Source: Saccharum officinarum | Taxonomy: Eukaryota; Streptophyta; Magnoliopsida; Poales; Poaceae | Reading direction: 5' to 3' | Length of the DNA: 64,000 bases | Assembly (NCBI GenBank): GCA_020631735.1 | Contig: CM036170.1 | Span: 70,695,737-70,759,736 of the forward strand | In this document: piece after piece, positions 33,126 to 45,749 of the stretch | Numbering within the stretch: the stretch's first letter is position 1 | Layout of the letters: each line of letters opens with the position of its first letter | Notes under the pieces: model-generated | What the model was told of the DNA's origin: nothing | Seen by the model: only the letters and a program-made list of their open reading frames with translations | Databases searched by the model: none | Made by a program: the position numbers and the translations under genes

Positions 33126-36100
33126 TATATAGATAGAGGTTGACTGCTCTGTGCTGTATCATGGTACAGTACATGCAGATGCAGCAGAAATTTCGGTCTC
33201 TGCTTTCTGGTGGTCAACCCTGAGTCTGACTCATTGTCACAGAAAGAAAAAAAAATAAAGGCTGAGTCTGACTTGAGAGCTGGTAGTACTATGATATGAT
33301 AATAGAGTAGAAGTATCTACAATATGCCTGTATGCCAGGCATTATTAGGTTGTTGCAAACTGACAATATAGAACGTGGCCAGAGCTGCCATTTCAAACTC
33401 CTCTGCAACGAATTTCCAAGTCCAGTCCCACAAGAGACGTCGGACAGGGACACGGGCCTATGTATGGCCTATCGGACAAGAACCCGCGGCATGTCATGCA
33501 ACACATGGCACAGGGTCAAGGTGACCACACCGCGTATGGGGTTTTCAATTTTGACCCTGCTGTAACATTGTGCATGCATGATGCAGGTCAAATCCATATG
33601 CTCAGCTGAATATTTCTGCTAGTTACCAACTTGATGATCCTGACAGTCAAGGAGAGTGATCTCTGCACTTGAATTGCATTTTTTTTTCCTGTTCCCACGA
33701 AGCAGCGAGGTCTTGATGGAGAAATCCGCGCGAATGTGGCTCTCAGGATTCACCGATCGATTGCACTGGGACTTCTTTTTTCCTGATCACCAGTATGAAA
33801 GCCCAGTGACTCGAAAGACGTAACGTTATGCTGACGCTATTATTACTCTCACCAACCAGAGCCTAACCCAGTTCTAGATTGACTTGGAGTTGGCTCATTA
33901 GGTTTAGGAGCCCTGACTCTGATTCCAAAAGCTGGTCGTACGTTTAGAGATTGGTAGGGTTTCTAATTTGACACTTTGACTAGTATATAATATGTGTACA
34001 TTATTTTACTCCAACTTTCCAAATTATTATATATAAATTTTAGCTTGGTCTAAGTCGAACGTCCCTAGTTTAACTAAATTTGTAGAAAAACACACCGATA
34101 TTTACAACATCAAATTTGTTTGATCAAATTCTCTATAAAATATATTTTTTTTAAATTACAAAGTATAGATGTAGTGTAACAAACACACAAATTCACCCCT
34201 ATGAGCACCTCTGAAAATAATAAAACAACGATCTTAAAGTTGATAAAATCAACTTGCCGTCTCTGACATCGTCTATAGGAACCTAGAACTATCATCAGAG
34301 CCTGGAGATGCCACTGTGTCTCACCTTCCTTTACCCATCTCCAGCGTCTGTTATACGTCAAAGAGGTAGGTGTTGCCTTAGGAGAGACTAACCTAAGGCT
34401 CACGCGCCCATCCTCTTCCTCGTGTAGAGGCGGTGTGTGTACTCTTGCCACATTGCGTCATGACCCGTGTGAGATCCCGAACTGGGAGTGGCCAACACAA
34501 TCTCGCGTGGATGGGAAGACAGAGCTTTGGCAGGGCCTGAACCCTGTGGCTCTGTCCGCGTGTCAGGCTCTGGGCTCTATGCACATCTTGTTAGAGTATT
34601 TTTATTGGTTTTTCTAGTGGTAGTTTAGAGCCCTAGGTTTTCAGTTGGAATTAGACACCCAATTCAACCCTCCCTCTTGGGTGCTTATGGCTTTACGAGG
34701 TCTTTCATTCAACTGTATGTTGTAGTTGCCTCGATAAGGTTTAAGGATGAGGGTCTGGATGTTCCAGACAACGAAGGCTTGAGCGTGAAGGTTCACGAGG
34801 GTTGTCTCTTCATGAAGCATGAGTGCATCGTGAACGCCAGGGTCGGGTTTGGTGTGGACGATAGACTTGGCATCGCTGGCGACATCATTCGGAAGGGGTT
34901 CGTGAGGCGCTCTCAAGGGCTTCATGTGCAAGGGAGATGTGCACGTTCGGCGGTGGTATCATGTTCCTAGGAAATGACGGCAGCTTTGCGTTCCGTGGAT
35001 TCAACGTGGGCAACAACAATGATGCTCCTAAGCTGCACATTTAGCAGTCACACGTTACGGAGCATCCTCTGTGTTGTCCTTGGTTGGGACAGGCATGGGG
35101 CGGTCGGAGAGAGCTAGTCGTCGACCATGGAAGGCTAGGGTTAGGTATGCAACAGAATTACTTCTCGAGGATTATCAAGCCTAGTGGCGGAGCTAGAGCA
35201 AATCTGAGGGGGTGTGTTTGCCTTTGTGGGTGCAAGAGATTGCAATGTGTGAGTGCATATATGGTGAAAATTTGAGTCTTATCATTGTTTTTCTATTTTT
35301 TTGTTGTTGCTGTGGCCGCACCCACTAACTTCAATATAGCTCCGCCCATGATCAAGCCTGATACCATCTAAGAGAGGATATAGTGGCAAATAGTAGATTA
35401 ATATGTAAGAATATTCGAGGTTTGGTTTATACAATCAAACACAAATCTAGAAGATCCTTGACTAGTACTGAACCAATCTCTATCTGCTATATGGGCCTAA
35501 GACCGGCACACTAATTAAAGCTCCACTGCCTCAATGCAAAAAAAAGAGACCAATATATAGAGAGAGATAGTAAAGCAACCTATGCACCATATACTATACT
35601 AAACTACTCCGAACATGTGAGCAGAACCTAGCAGCACCATGACACCAAACATTGTCTTGAGGGCCTAGAGGCTAGATTACCGCTGCTTCATCTAGAAGTC
35701 TATCTCTATTCACAACTGTAGCAAGGGATTCGAACTAGCTCTAACTCTATCTCTATTCTTCATCTAGGTTGTCCAATTAGACTTTAATGTTGAATCTCCA
35801 TGACACTTAACATAGTTGCTCAGCAGTAAAACGTAAGTCTAGCTTGTCTTGAGACTCCATGTATAGGGAGAAAAAAAATGAGTATAAGCAGACAACAGCA
35901 CAACCTTTATTTTTTTCCATTTTTAATCAGAAACAAGATGATACAGACCATGCTCAGTGACGTGCACCTTCAGTTCAAATGATTTGTTTAGGTAAAGGTG
36001 GATTAGGCATAGTTAATCTCTTTAATCAGGACAGAAAATGTATATATATTCCCGTGCTTACGTGAGCAAGTAGACATCCTCCATATATACCAGTCTTTCA

Positions 36101-36180
36101 TAAATATACTTTCACATAAGATCAAAGGACGCTACTTCTTGTAACGAAACTTGCGATTCGCAATGCTTACACACATTTGA
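33126..36180. other. Intergenic between the two WRKY genes
   Basis: No gene was recognised. One MITE (35183-35350) is listed separately. Around 34654-34682 the sequence CCAATTCAACCCTCCCTCTT matches the style of the 3' end of the Sirevirus LTR seen later in the window, so a short LTR scrap may be present. The frame 34677-34970 (plus) is open but unrecognised. The segment about 34185-34340 resembles old grass repeat DNA without clear termini. 36000-36180 is probably the 3' UTR of the second WRKY gene. Confidence 0.35.
35183..35350. mobile_element. Mutator-like MITE with 9-bp target duplication
   Basis: It begins AGTGGCGGAGCTAGA and ends ATAGCTCCGCCCATG, inverted over GGCGGAGCTA. The 9-bp sequence ATCAAGCCT occurs exactly on both sides (35174-35182 and 35351-35359). 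A 9-bp duplication is the Mutator signature. Length 168 bp with no coding capacity. Confidence 0.75.
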
Positions 36181-39100
36181 TCAGTAATCATCATAATCGT
36201 AATTACTGTTATTATGAGGTAAATACGCGTGATCGCCGAATCGCATTTGATTGTCGAAATCATATGCGATGGAGTTCAGTGTCGAGAACATGTCCGCACC
36301 GACGCCGTTTGCCGGTGGTGGCGCCGGCAGCCCCTCGGTGGGAAACGACGACGATCCAGCGGCATCCAAGTCAGAGCGGAAGACGGCAGGATGTTGATCG
36401 TGCGTCTGGCCACTGGAACCAAAGCTCATCATGAACGGACTCCGAGACGTGGACTGCTGGCAGTGTCCGTTCTGCTGCATCCGTGCGTCGCCGCCGTGGC
36501 CACCGGGGGAATCGAACCTGAGCACCAGACCTTCCCTGGCGGTCGGTGGCTCGGCCACGGTATCCGGGAACGAGACGGGCGGTGCGCCGCACGTGTGCTC
36601 GTACGTGTAGGTCACCTCGTACAGTGGTGGGTCGCCGCCGTTCTTCTGCTGCAGCAGCTTAGAGGCTAGGCATTGCCTGTCCTCACGGTAAGAACATCTG
36701 AAGTATAGCCTGCGGCATGAGCATATATTTCACAATCCATTGTATGTAGGAGAGTTAAGTAAATCAACTAATTTTGTTCATTTTGACCTTTAATCTGTAT
36801 ATAAGTACTATTTCTCAACGCCACTATTCGAGCATCTCCAAAGCCAGCTTATTAAGTGCTTTATCAAACTAGGGACATCAATACAAAATAGGACATCTAT
36901 ATTAAGTGAGAACGGTAAGTTTGTTGATGTCCAAACGACGAAGAGTACAAAAGATGCATGTTACTAGGAATCCAAACTAGGGACATCTATAGCTAATTTG
37001 GAGAAAGGGTGCATATGGAGCTAGACTAGGTTGTGTGATGGGATATCAAAATATTTAACTTTGGGTTAAAAAGTTCAGAAGTATATGGATCAAGCAATAA
37101 ATTAGCAATAAACTAAGCTAGCAGCTAGCAGCCTCGTCCTAGCCGTGCATGCCTATGCGCCTCCTCCATACATTTGAGCACGATGGCTACTCTATCCTAT
37201 GCCCCCACGTTCATGTTTTGCTCTAAGAATTCATTGAGATCAAGCTTCACATTGTATCCTTATATCGCCACCTTGTCGTCGACATCCTCATCACGAGAGG
37301 ACATGGTACAGTCCTGCTCTTCGTGCCAACACCATCTTCCTTTCTGCTCCTCTTTCTCCTCAAATCGAGCTTAGTGTCGATAACAACAACATCCTTATCA
37401 TCCTTATCCTTGAACCCCTACTATAGGGTTGACACTTAACAATGCTTGACTAATCGATGACCTAGCATTGTGTGGCGGCAAAGGTGGTGATATCGATATG
37501 AGAATACACAATATCCATGTTGGGCTTAATATTGTGTTTGGCTGCACTTCAATCCACCTCAGTCTACATATATTTGGACAGAAAATTAATAATTTTCTAT
37601 CTCAATACATGTAAATTGGGATGGATTAGAGTGCAGTCAAATAAGGTTTGAGAAAGAAATTGCGACAGGAGGCAAGTGGAATGGCAGTGATGAAGGGAAA
37701 ATTAATAATTTTCTATCTCAATACATGTAAATTGGGATGGATTAGAGTGCAGTCAAATAAGGTCTGAGAAAGAAATTGCGACAGGATTCTTCAAAAAAAA
37801 AAGAAAGAAATTGCGACATGAGGCAAGTGGAATGGCAGTGATGAAGGGGAGTGGATGAGGGTTTTGCTAACGAAGTGATGGGAGACTGATGCACGTGCAT
37901 ATGGATCACGCGAGAACTACTTTTGTTGGCTCAGTCTTCACGGTGGAACAAAGGAAGAAGATAACTATCGTTGTGTGACTTGAGGCAAGGCAGTGCACCA
38001 CGTATCTTTATCACGAACTGTGAGGAACTAGAAAGCCACTGAAACAGCTATCTTCTTCCTTATCAAGTATTAATCTATAGTGAATGTACCTCAAAATGTG
38101 TTTTTCACCAAGTAATAGAAACAGCTAGATGCTCAACTATATTAATCTTTTGGGGGGAAGTAAGCCATATATAGTTGAGAGGGTTATACAATAAACACTT
38201 CTTTTCCGCAACTTCTGAAATGTATGCCTTATGGTTAAGATTTTGTAGTTATCTTTGCAGATTTAATGGGTTCATGTCATCAAACTGAGTTGTTTTTGCT
38301 TAAATATCATAATGATCAACTAGATTACCGACTAGCGCCTTAATCAATTGAAAAGAAAATAAGCTGACATAGTACATGCTCCTGTTTCTTCTCTTATTAG
38401 AGTGTCTAAAATCAGTTGTCATGAGTATCAATACTACATATATTGATATAATAATCAAATGATATCAAAAGAAGTGCGATGGAGCAGTTTGATTGGAATA
38501 ATATAATATTTAAGAGTTTTCCATATGAACTAATACAATTTAAAGAAAACTTGACAAGTCCATTACCTAGGGTACTCAGCATCCTTGATTTTCTTTTGCC
38601 CATATTTTCGCCACAAGTGACCATCAAAATAAGGTGTGTATGTAAGTCTGACCCATGAAGGTCTATCCCTCCTACAACATTATTCGAAAACTATATAGGT
38701 AAATAAGATAGGTATAAGTGGGGCATGAATGCAAACAGGTTCTGTCTAGATGGCCCATGTATAGAAAACGTAGATAAGATTGATGATAGAGAATTAATTG
38801 CAATGTTTAAAGCTTGGTGAAAGATTTCTATTAGTATATCTTGTGTTCATTTCTGCAAAGACGTCCCACAAGTGGATCATAAATAGGTGCCATAACTAAT
38901 ATAATACAGTGATGAATTTGAAGGTCAGCATTGTTCACTCGTCCTGAAAAGATCGACCCTACTAGAGATTACACAATATCCATGTTGGGCTTAATGGTGT
39001 GTATGTAAGTCTGACCCATGAAGGTCTATCCCTCCTACAACATTATTCGAAAACTATATAGGTAAATAAGATAGGTATAGCAAAAAACAACATTATTCGA

Positions 39101-41822
39101 AATCTTTCACCAAGCTTAATGTTGTGTTTGGATTAATGTTGTGTTTGCAATTAATTCTCTATCATCAATCTTATCTACGTTTTCTATACATGGGCCATCT
39201 ACGTATTGTGTAGTGAGAAGAAACAAAAAAAAGTGGGGCATGAATGCAAACAGGTTCAAGTTTTGCTTTTCTTATTACTATCCTTATAAGGTATCAAGAA
39301 AGACCGATATATGACTATTGTATATAATAGTATTAGGGAAGTAAGGTACAATGACGACCTACCTTCCAAGGCATCATTAGTTTAATTGTGATCTTAATAC
39401 CTTCCAAGGACCGTAATAAAGAGAAAAAACACTAAGGGCAGTCCTAGTGCTAGAAACTACATGTAATTTCTATACCTATTAATTTCTATGGACACTACAT
39501 ATACCATGGTCCCTATGGATAGTTTCTATAGAATAATTTTTTAATCCAATCACATACATTCTCTCTCCATTCTCTACCAATCATATCCCTTTATGTCTTG
39601 GTTCTCGTATAGACATGGTTTCTAATTTAGACCCGGTTTCTATGATTTTTGCTCTCTCTCTCTTCAATAACTACCTTGCCATGTTAGCAAAACATTTAAG
39701 TGACAGTACAATTAATGTCCATAGAAACTATGGTGGCTTCTGCATTGAGAGTGCCCTAATGTCACCTCTTGGTCTTAATTACTACCTCTGTCCTGAAAAG
39801 AATGCAATTATGGGTTACGTGCCACGGAAAGTGGTTCACGTTTGACCAAGTTTTTAGTGAATAATATTCACATTTACGTCTTTAAATCAATTTATTATTA
39901 AAATACATTTTGTAATTAATCTGATGGTATCTATTTGGTATCATAAATATGAATACTTTTTTATCTATAATTGGTCAAACTTAAGGTACTAAAACGTGAC
40001 ACAGTGATATAATTGCATTCTTTTGGAGACGCAGGTAGTATTTATGTCTCCTTCCTTTCTTTTGTTCCCCTTGCATTGGTAGATCCATGAAGAATGCATG
40101 AACATGTAATGTGCGATGAACTTGTTAATCATATTCAGGGCTTCATGCATACGCTGCCATGATTTTTCGGCATGACTATGGCTATATATACATAGTCATT
40201 ATATTTATTACTCTATCCATTCTAAATTATAGGTCATTTTGGTTTTTATACATACATAACTTTTGCTATACATCTAGATATACGTTATGTCTACATATAT
40301 AACTTTCATTTTATATCTCAAAAGAGAACGATTTATAATTTGGAATGGAGCGAGTACCTTCCATTTTGAAACTAGGATGATGCCAATGAAAATTCACGTG
40401 AAGTACAAATTGCATGTATGAAAGGCCTTAGGTTGCATGATCAGCACAGATGACTTTGCATACATGATCAAGTGATACCTCTTTCTATTTCATCTTATTT
40501 CACATTTGGAAGGGAAATGTAGCTTTTGCTAAGTCCTAATAAAACATTAATCAATCCTAGACTTATGTTCAAAGGAAAGAAAAAGAAAGAATGGTAGAAG
40601 ATAGTGAGGGGTCACAATGTGTTCAGCCCTTTTCAATATAAGCATGATTAAAATGTGCAAAAGCACATAAGTTTAGTTGTACTAGTGGTTATCTAGGGCT
40701 CTTAAGCAAAGGAGCCCTCCACTATGGGAAAAAAGTTATAGGAAAAGGTTGCTTTGGGGTTTGAAGTCTCACTACAAATGACCCTGGCCGAGGGATGGAG
40801 AATATGCTTCTTCTAAGGGAAATATGAAGAATTCCCAACAAAGGATTATACGATGATTCTAATCTCTTAAAAAAAATATGCTGTATTTTGACCATAGTGC
40901 GGATGGAATCCCCACATATGTGCAAATTTATATCTTTATCATGCGTGCATTAGGTTCTTTTCCCAGTCCATGAAATATAGTTACACTCAGGAATGGAACT
41001 AGCTAGCCATCATCAGTCCGGTAGCTAGGATCGAAGGGTGTATGAGAGAAAGAAGATGGGGTTGCATATGCATTATATTCATCTAGTTGACCCCTTACTT
41101 TCCTATTCCAACGCCACTGTATTGTACTGTTTTTAGCAAAATAATCTATTAAGTCTGAGTTGTAAACATAGCACGACGATGTCATCCAACTGTACTCTGT
41201 ACTACTTAATATAAACGAGAATTGACCTATGATCATCGACTTGTGACCCTGTATGTTACTGTTTTTTTTTTCTGAAATCCTGTCTATGAATCGGCACAAA
41301 CTTGAAGACGGAAATAGTTCTAGCCATCTATAGACACACATTCTGATAGATTTTGTAGTACATATGAACATGAAGAAGATAGTACAGCTCACTTTTCTTT
41401 GCAAAAAAAAAATGAAGAAGATAGAACGCTGCAACAATACACAGAACCAAAACCAACCAGCAGGCAGCAGGCTCATCAAGATCTGGAGAGGGCAGTCAGA
41501 AAGTAGAGAAACAAAAGGAAACGACAGAAAACAAGCAAGAAAGCAAGAAGCCAATTAACAGCCACGATAATCCACACTGCACTACATAGTCTACACTAGA
41601 TAAGCATGCTGCTTGTTTAGCAAATTAAGAGCTGAAGAAGATCTATCAGCTCATCGGTTTGTGCGTGTACCTTCTGTTATGCCGGCTGCTGCGCGGCGAG
41701 GACTCCGGTGGGGAGAGCCCAAAGACAGCTCCGGGAGGGCTGTAAGACGACTCCGAGGCGGATCCCATAGCATCTTGCGGGGCGTTGGGATCCCCAAACT
41801 CAAAGGACTGCTCCCTCTTCAT
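36181..41822 (-). CDS. WRKY transcription factor, group III-like, 261 aa
   Basis: There are three exons: 41671-41822, 38567-38671 and 36181-36709. Splice sites are AAG/GTACAC, GTTGTAG/G, CTAG/GTAATG and CCGCAG/G. Lengths 152, 105 and 529 sum to 786, exactly 262 codons with stop, and every junction completes an Arg codon. Exon 2 encodes DGHLWRKYGQKKIKDAEYP (W at residue 71). Exon 3 opens LYFRCSYREDRQC and continues to YTYEHTC, giving C-X7-C-X24-H-X-C, close to group III. The C-terminus is rich in Ser/Pro/Asn/Asp and ends YDYDDY. Exon 1 (MKREQSFEFGDPN, then a Ser/Pro-rich and basic tail) lies 3 kb upstream. It was chosen because an in-frame stop precedes its ATG and the phases fit, but it lacks the usual group III N-terminal helix, so it is the least certain part. 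Both introns are full of duplications and MITEs. It should act in the nucleus on W-boxes. Confidence 0.8.
37581..37849. repeat. About 116-bp tandem duplication in WRKY intron 2
   Basis: 37581-37696 is repeated from 37697, starting GAAAATTAATAATTTTCTAT. The second unit is interrupted near 37787-37813 by an A-rich insert and a short re-duplication of AGAAAGAAATTGCGACA, and it finishes with the same GCAAGTGGAATGGCAGTGAT as the first. Only scattered substitutions separate the units. Confidence 0.9.
38634..39258. repeat. Scrambled direct and inverted copies of the WRKY exon 2 region
   Basis: Four pieces of local DNA reappear within 38971-39258: 37506-37530 at 38971-38995 (direct); 38634-38716, containing the 5' part of WRKY exon 2 and its acceptor, at 38996-39079 (direct); 38810-38828 at about 39098-39117 (inverted); and 38748-38802 at 39145-39200 (inverted). 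A fifth, 38717-38742, recurs at 39232-39257 (direct). Confidence 0.9.
39436..39756. mobile_element. Tourist-like MITE of the GGGCAGTCCTA type, in WRKY intron 1
   Basis: It begins GGGCAGTCCTAGTGC and ends GCATTGAGAGTGCCC, with TAA on both sides (39433-39435 and 39757-39759). Length 321 bp. The interior holds several TTTCTAT(A/G)GA/TCCATAGAAA inverted motifs. Confidence 0.75.
39785..40038. mobile_element. Stowaway-like MITE in WRKY intron 1
   Basis: The left arm CCTCTGTCCTGAAAAGAATGC and the right arm GCATTCTTTTGGAGACGCAGG are inverted copies. Length about 255 bp, with TA at each border. Confidence 0.75.
40208..40357. mobile_element. Stowaway-like MITE in WRKY intron 1
   Basis: The left arm CTCTATCCATTCTAAATTATAG is matched by the right arm TTATAATTTGGAATGGAGCGAG in inverse orientation. 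Length about 150 bp. Confidence 0.7.
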
Positions 41823-44440
41823 GCTCGGCGAGTCGGCGACGACCCTATTCTTCTTCTTCCTCCTCGTCTCCTAGCTACCTTGGAGCTCCTGCGAGCTCAA
41901 CTGCTGTACTGCACGGCAGGTGTGTGGGAATTGAAGCGGAGGGGAGCGAGGGCAGACACCTAGCTATGTCGCTTTCATGGTCACCGGACCACCGGAGGGT
42001 GCGGGAGGGGCTTTAGTTTTGAGCTCGGCTATCGGTGCAGTACAACGTGACTAATACTTTATGGTTCCATTTTGTTCCAAGTCAAGATGGTTGCGGGGTC
42101 TTTTGATAAGTTTAGTAGTGTTACAGATATTAGATTCGAGCAGATGAATCTGCCACCCAATAATCATGTACCCATTAATTGTATGGGTCTCTAGAGGAGC
42201 ACTGCCATTTTGCTTTTGGGGTTTGGCCATCATGCATACAGATTTTTTACACTTTGTATATTCCAATTTCGTCTAATTGGTTCCTCAAGCTATTTTTATT
42301 TATTTATGAGGGGTTTCTCTAGTACTATGATTGCCATATGCTTCGCACTGAGGACGAAGGTCTCCAACCTAGGTGTGATGCGTGCGTGTTTATTTACACT
42401 TAGATTATTGCTGCTTTCAGAAACAAAAAAATATATAGGCAAATTGCAGGAAAGGACAGTGCACGAACAGTGGGTGCCAGCCGATTAGATGAATTGCCAA
42501 GTGGGGTTACAATACTGGAGGCTTTGTTAATCTATCAGGACAGTGGATCGATCAGTCCACCAATCCCGAGCCAGTCCCACGTTCGGTGCTGTTTATAGAA
42601 CATTTTTACGTAACTGCTAACAGAATGGGTGATCTATACAATACTACAGAGAGATATGATGAAAACGTAATGCGGTGATCTGATCTGAAGGGCTTCATGC
42701 GCACCCACGAATGAATATATATAAATTACCTGACGACTTAGTGAACTATACAATTGATCTAATTTTTTTTTTCTGTGCAACAGCAGAGATTCTTATCCTT
42801 TGGGGACAAAAACTAGCAGACTTTAATAGATGAGTGTACCTCTCGGCTATCCAGCTCACTGCTAATCTATTTATTTCTGACGACAAGTATTTTTAGTCTA
42901 GACTAACAAAACATGCTCGTGCCTTGCAACGGAAGAGAAAAAAAACCATCGCACGTTCATGGAAAACGACAACAGGAATCATACAAATGTATTTATGTTT
43001 TATTCTTTGTATAAAATATAAAATTTCAAATCTATAATTTATGTTATGATGACTACAACATCTATAATATAAGTTAATGCTGGTAATAATATGACAATGT
43101 CCTTAAAAATACATCACAAAGCACATAGATGTTTAGACGTAAATATATCACTACCGCTAAAAACCCTGCTCCGTGGCTTCTTTGAGGACAAATAAAATAT
43201 ATAATTCTAATATCTAATTAAAGTTGACAATAATTTAGTGGCTGACATGTCAAGGATTAGAAAAACTTTATTCTTCATTGCCTTCTTATCCACAAATCTA
43301 GGGACTATAGATGATCTGATCTCAAAATTAATCTTCTGACCGTTCTAGAAATCATCATTCCAGGTATTGCCATTCGTAATTAATTTCGTATGAGTATGGT
43401 GTACAGAATAGTACCTCAAGCACAAGTCAAAGTAGAACGTGGTCAAGAAAAAAAAGACCAAAGCAAAACTGTCTTATCCCGTCACCTCTAAGACCAAAGC
43501 AAAATCGCCGCTTTATCAGTTCGTGGATCCGATCACTCAGAACCGTGGCCATCGTCGAGTAGCGCCAGGACCCAAGAGGTTGGAGGCGTTGTCATCGTTA
43601 TCCACGACAGATGTAGGTTGACGAGGAGCAGTCGTTGTAGCAGTCGCCAGTCGGCATCCGTGTCTGTCATGGGAAACGTAACTTCATGGCCCGCCTATGC
43701 TGGAGCACCGGCACTGCCGCTCTAGACGACTCGACCTCCCTGGAGGACTCCACGGTGGAGCTAGAGCTGCGGGAGGTGAGCAAGAAGGCTTGCGGAGTGA
43801 CGTATGACTGATGAGGTGATTTAGAGAGATTGATTGGTCTAAGGGTGACACGCAGCTGGCCCCGGAAACCCATGCGCTGTCAAATCCTACACCTCGGCGG
43901 CGCTCTCGCACCGTCGGCCTCAATTTCTCAATTTTCCGCAACCCCGCTCCAACATCCTACAATGTCATTCTGGGACGGACGGGACAAGCGGGAGATGCGG
44001 TTTAGGGTGGTCAGGTGGTGATGAGCAGGCAGGGCCAAGAAGGTGGTCGATACTTGAAAGTGCGAGCAGATGAGCAAGCAAAATGCTTGTGTGCAGCTAG
44101 ACTACCGAGCGCCATCTCTAGGAGGAGTCCGTGCGAGGAGGCCGTGTAGGCCGAGACTGAGCCCAGATCAGCAAGAAGAGGCGGAAAAAAAGTATATGAA
44201 AGAAATTTTGCCAGTCCAAGAACGAGGGCGGGCAGACACAAGAAAATAAATTCACGATGTGTAAATAGAAAAAATGAATCTAAAAAATAAAAAATAAATA
44301 AAATACGGACAGGAAAAAAGAGACGACCTAGAGAAAAAAGAATAGAACCGGATGTAGTAGTCCGGGACGGACATATGAAAAAGAATAGAAAAAAAGCTAA
44401 AGCAAGAAAATAGAAAAATTTATATCTTTTTCTATTTGGA
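41823..44440. other. Promoter side of the second WRKY gene, then intergenic DNA
   Basis: About 200 bp next to the WRKY start are GC-richer and probably the leader and promoter. No TATA box was fixed. The remainder is AT-rich, with a GC-rich island at 43440-44030 holding short frames, such as a 42-codon plus-strand frame starting MARLCWSTG near 43686. None is recognised. 44150-44420 is very purine-rich on the plus strand. No gene is called. Confidence 0.3.
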
Positions 44441-44663
44441 TTACTCAAAGGATTGGAGTAATCTATTATATTAAGATTAGGATTCCTAGCTATCTAGGTT
44501 ACCCTATATAGGGCCGGCCATATATAAATCTGGAATCAAACTCTTAATTAGAATTCATATTTAACTTACTCAAAAGATTGGAGTAATCTATTTATATTTG
44601 GATTAGGATTCCTAGCTATCTAGGTTACCCTATATAGGACATATATAAAACTAGAATCGAACT
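44441..44663. repeat. Direct duplication, period about 125 bp
   Basis: 44441-44543 is repeated at 44566-44663. Both copies contain TTACTCAAA, GATTGGAGTAATCTATT, CCTAGCTATCTAGGTTACCC and a TATATAAA run. The left copy has a GGCCGGCC insert. Confidence 0.9.
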
Positions 44664-45059
44664 CCGTATCGTGCTAGACAAGAACTATTCTAACTCGTAT
44701 GAGCACGAGTTATATATATGAGTCTAGATAGAAAAAACTCTCCATCGTCCGGTAGTTAAAGGGAGACGGACCAAATAAATGGATGGACCAAAAAAAGAGC
44801 CTGAAATTTTGCCTCTTTATTATTAGGTATAGATTACATCCTGTCACCCAACTCACCCCTGAATTCTGATGAATATCCTCAGTATGGCAATGCCAAACAA
44901 CCACACAATTTTTTAAAAAACAAATCCAATAGTCCCTATTATATTATATTAAAAAATAAATTTAGATTACGTAAAACAACAACAATAATACAACACAGCA
45001 ACACGACTTAACAACTGATACCTCGGCTTAGGCACCCCTGACCCCGACCCGCACCCTGA
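44664..45059. other. AT-rich intergenic next to the CACTA terminus
   Basis: No gene or element was recognised in the stretch leading to the CACTA left end. Confidence 0.3.
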
Positions 45060-45749
45060 CACTACAATATGACACTCCCTTTTGCAACGCATATATGTGT
45101 TTCTAAAAGTCTATATATGTGTTGGTGGGGTCTATACCAACGCATTAATTATGCATTGCTAGAAATGGTGTTGCAAGGGTTTGTTACAACACTTATATAT
45201 GTGTTGGTAACACCTAGGAATAACCATTGCAAACTTGCAACGAATATTTATGAGATATGACAACGCTTATATGTGTTTGTACCCATCGCGGGCGAATGAC
45301 TTCTATAGTTTGCAGCAACATATAGACTAGGATTGCTGCAACACATATATGCGTAGCTAGGAATAAACCAACAGTAAACAATATTGGAAATTATTTCAGT
45401 TTGGGGCCAAATAAAGAGATCACGCACATGCAATTTAATTGGGAAATTAGAGACCATCTCACACAAGAGAAATAACAACAGTAAGCCATATATTAAAAGC
45501 AATTGTTGCATTACAATAAGTACCATCCACGTAATCCATGGAATACTTTTTTGTTCAGAACACATATTCACACATGAAAATAAAATATAAAACACAAAGA
45601 AGTCCTATAGAATGCCACCAACTGTCCAGCCCTCCATTCTCATGTCCATCCCTCCATTCTCAATTCAGTCTATCTCATCCATTTATCTTCTCGAGCTACA
45701 ATAAAAATTGGAGTATTATGTTAATGCGACATTTAGGATAAATAAAATT

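Noticed and set aside
34185..34600. A second SINE-like sequence
   Set aside because: Only a vague resemblance to old grass repeats. No A/B boxes at proper spacing and no termini.
41003..41554. 183-codon minus-strand frame in WRKY intron 1
   Set aside because: It lies within the intron and has no recognisable motif. Its low-complexity Phe/Ser/Leu content looks like AT/CT-rich intron DNA.
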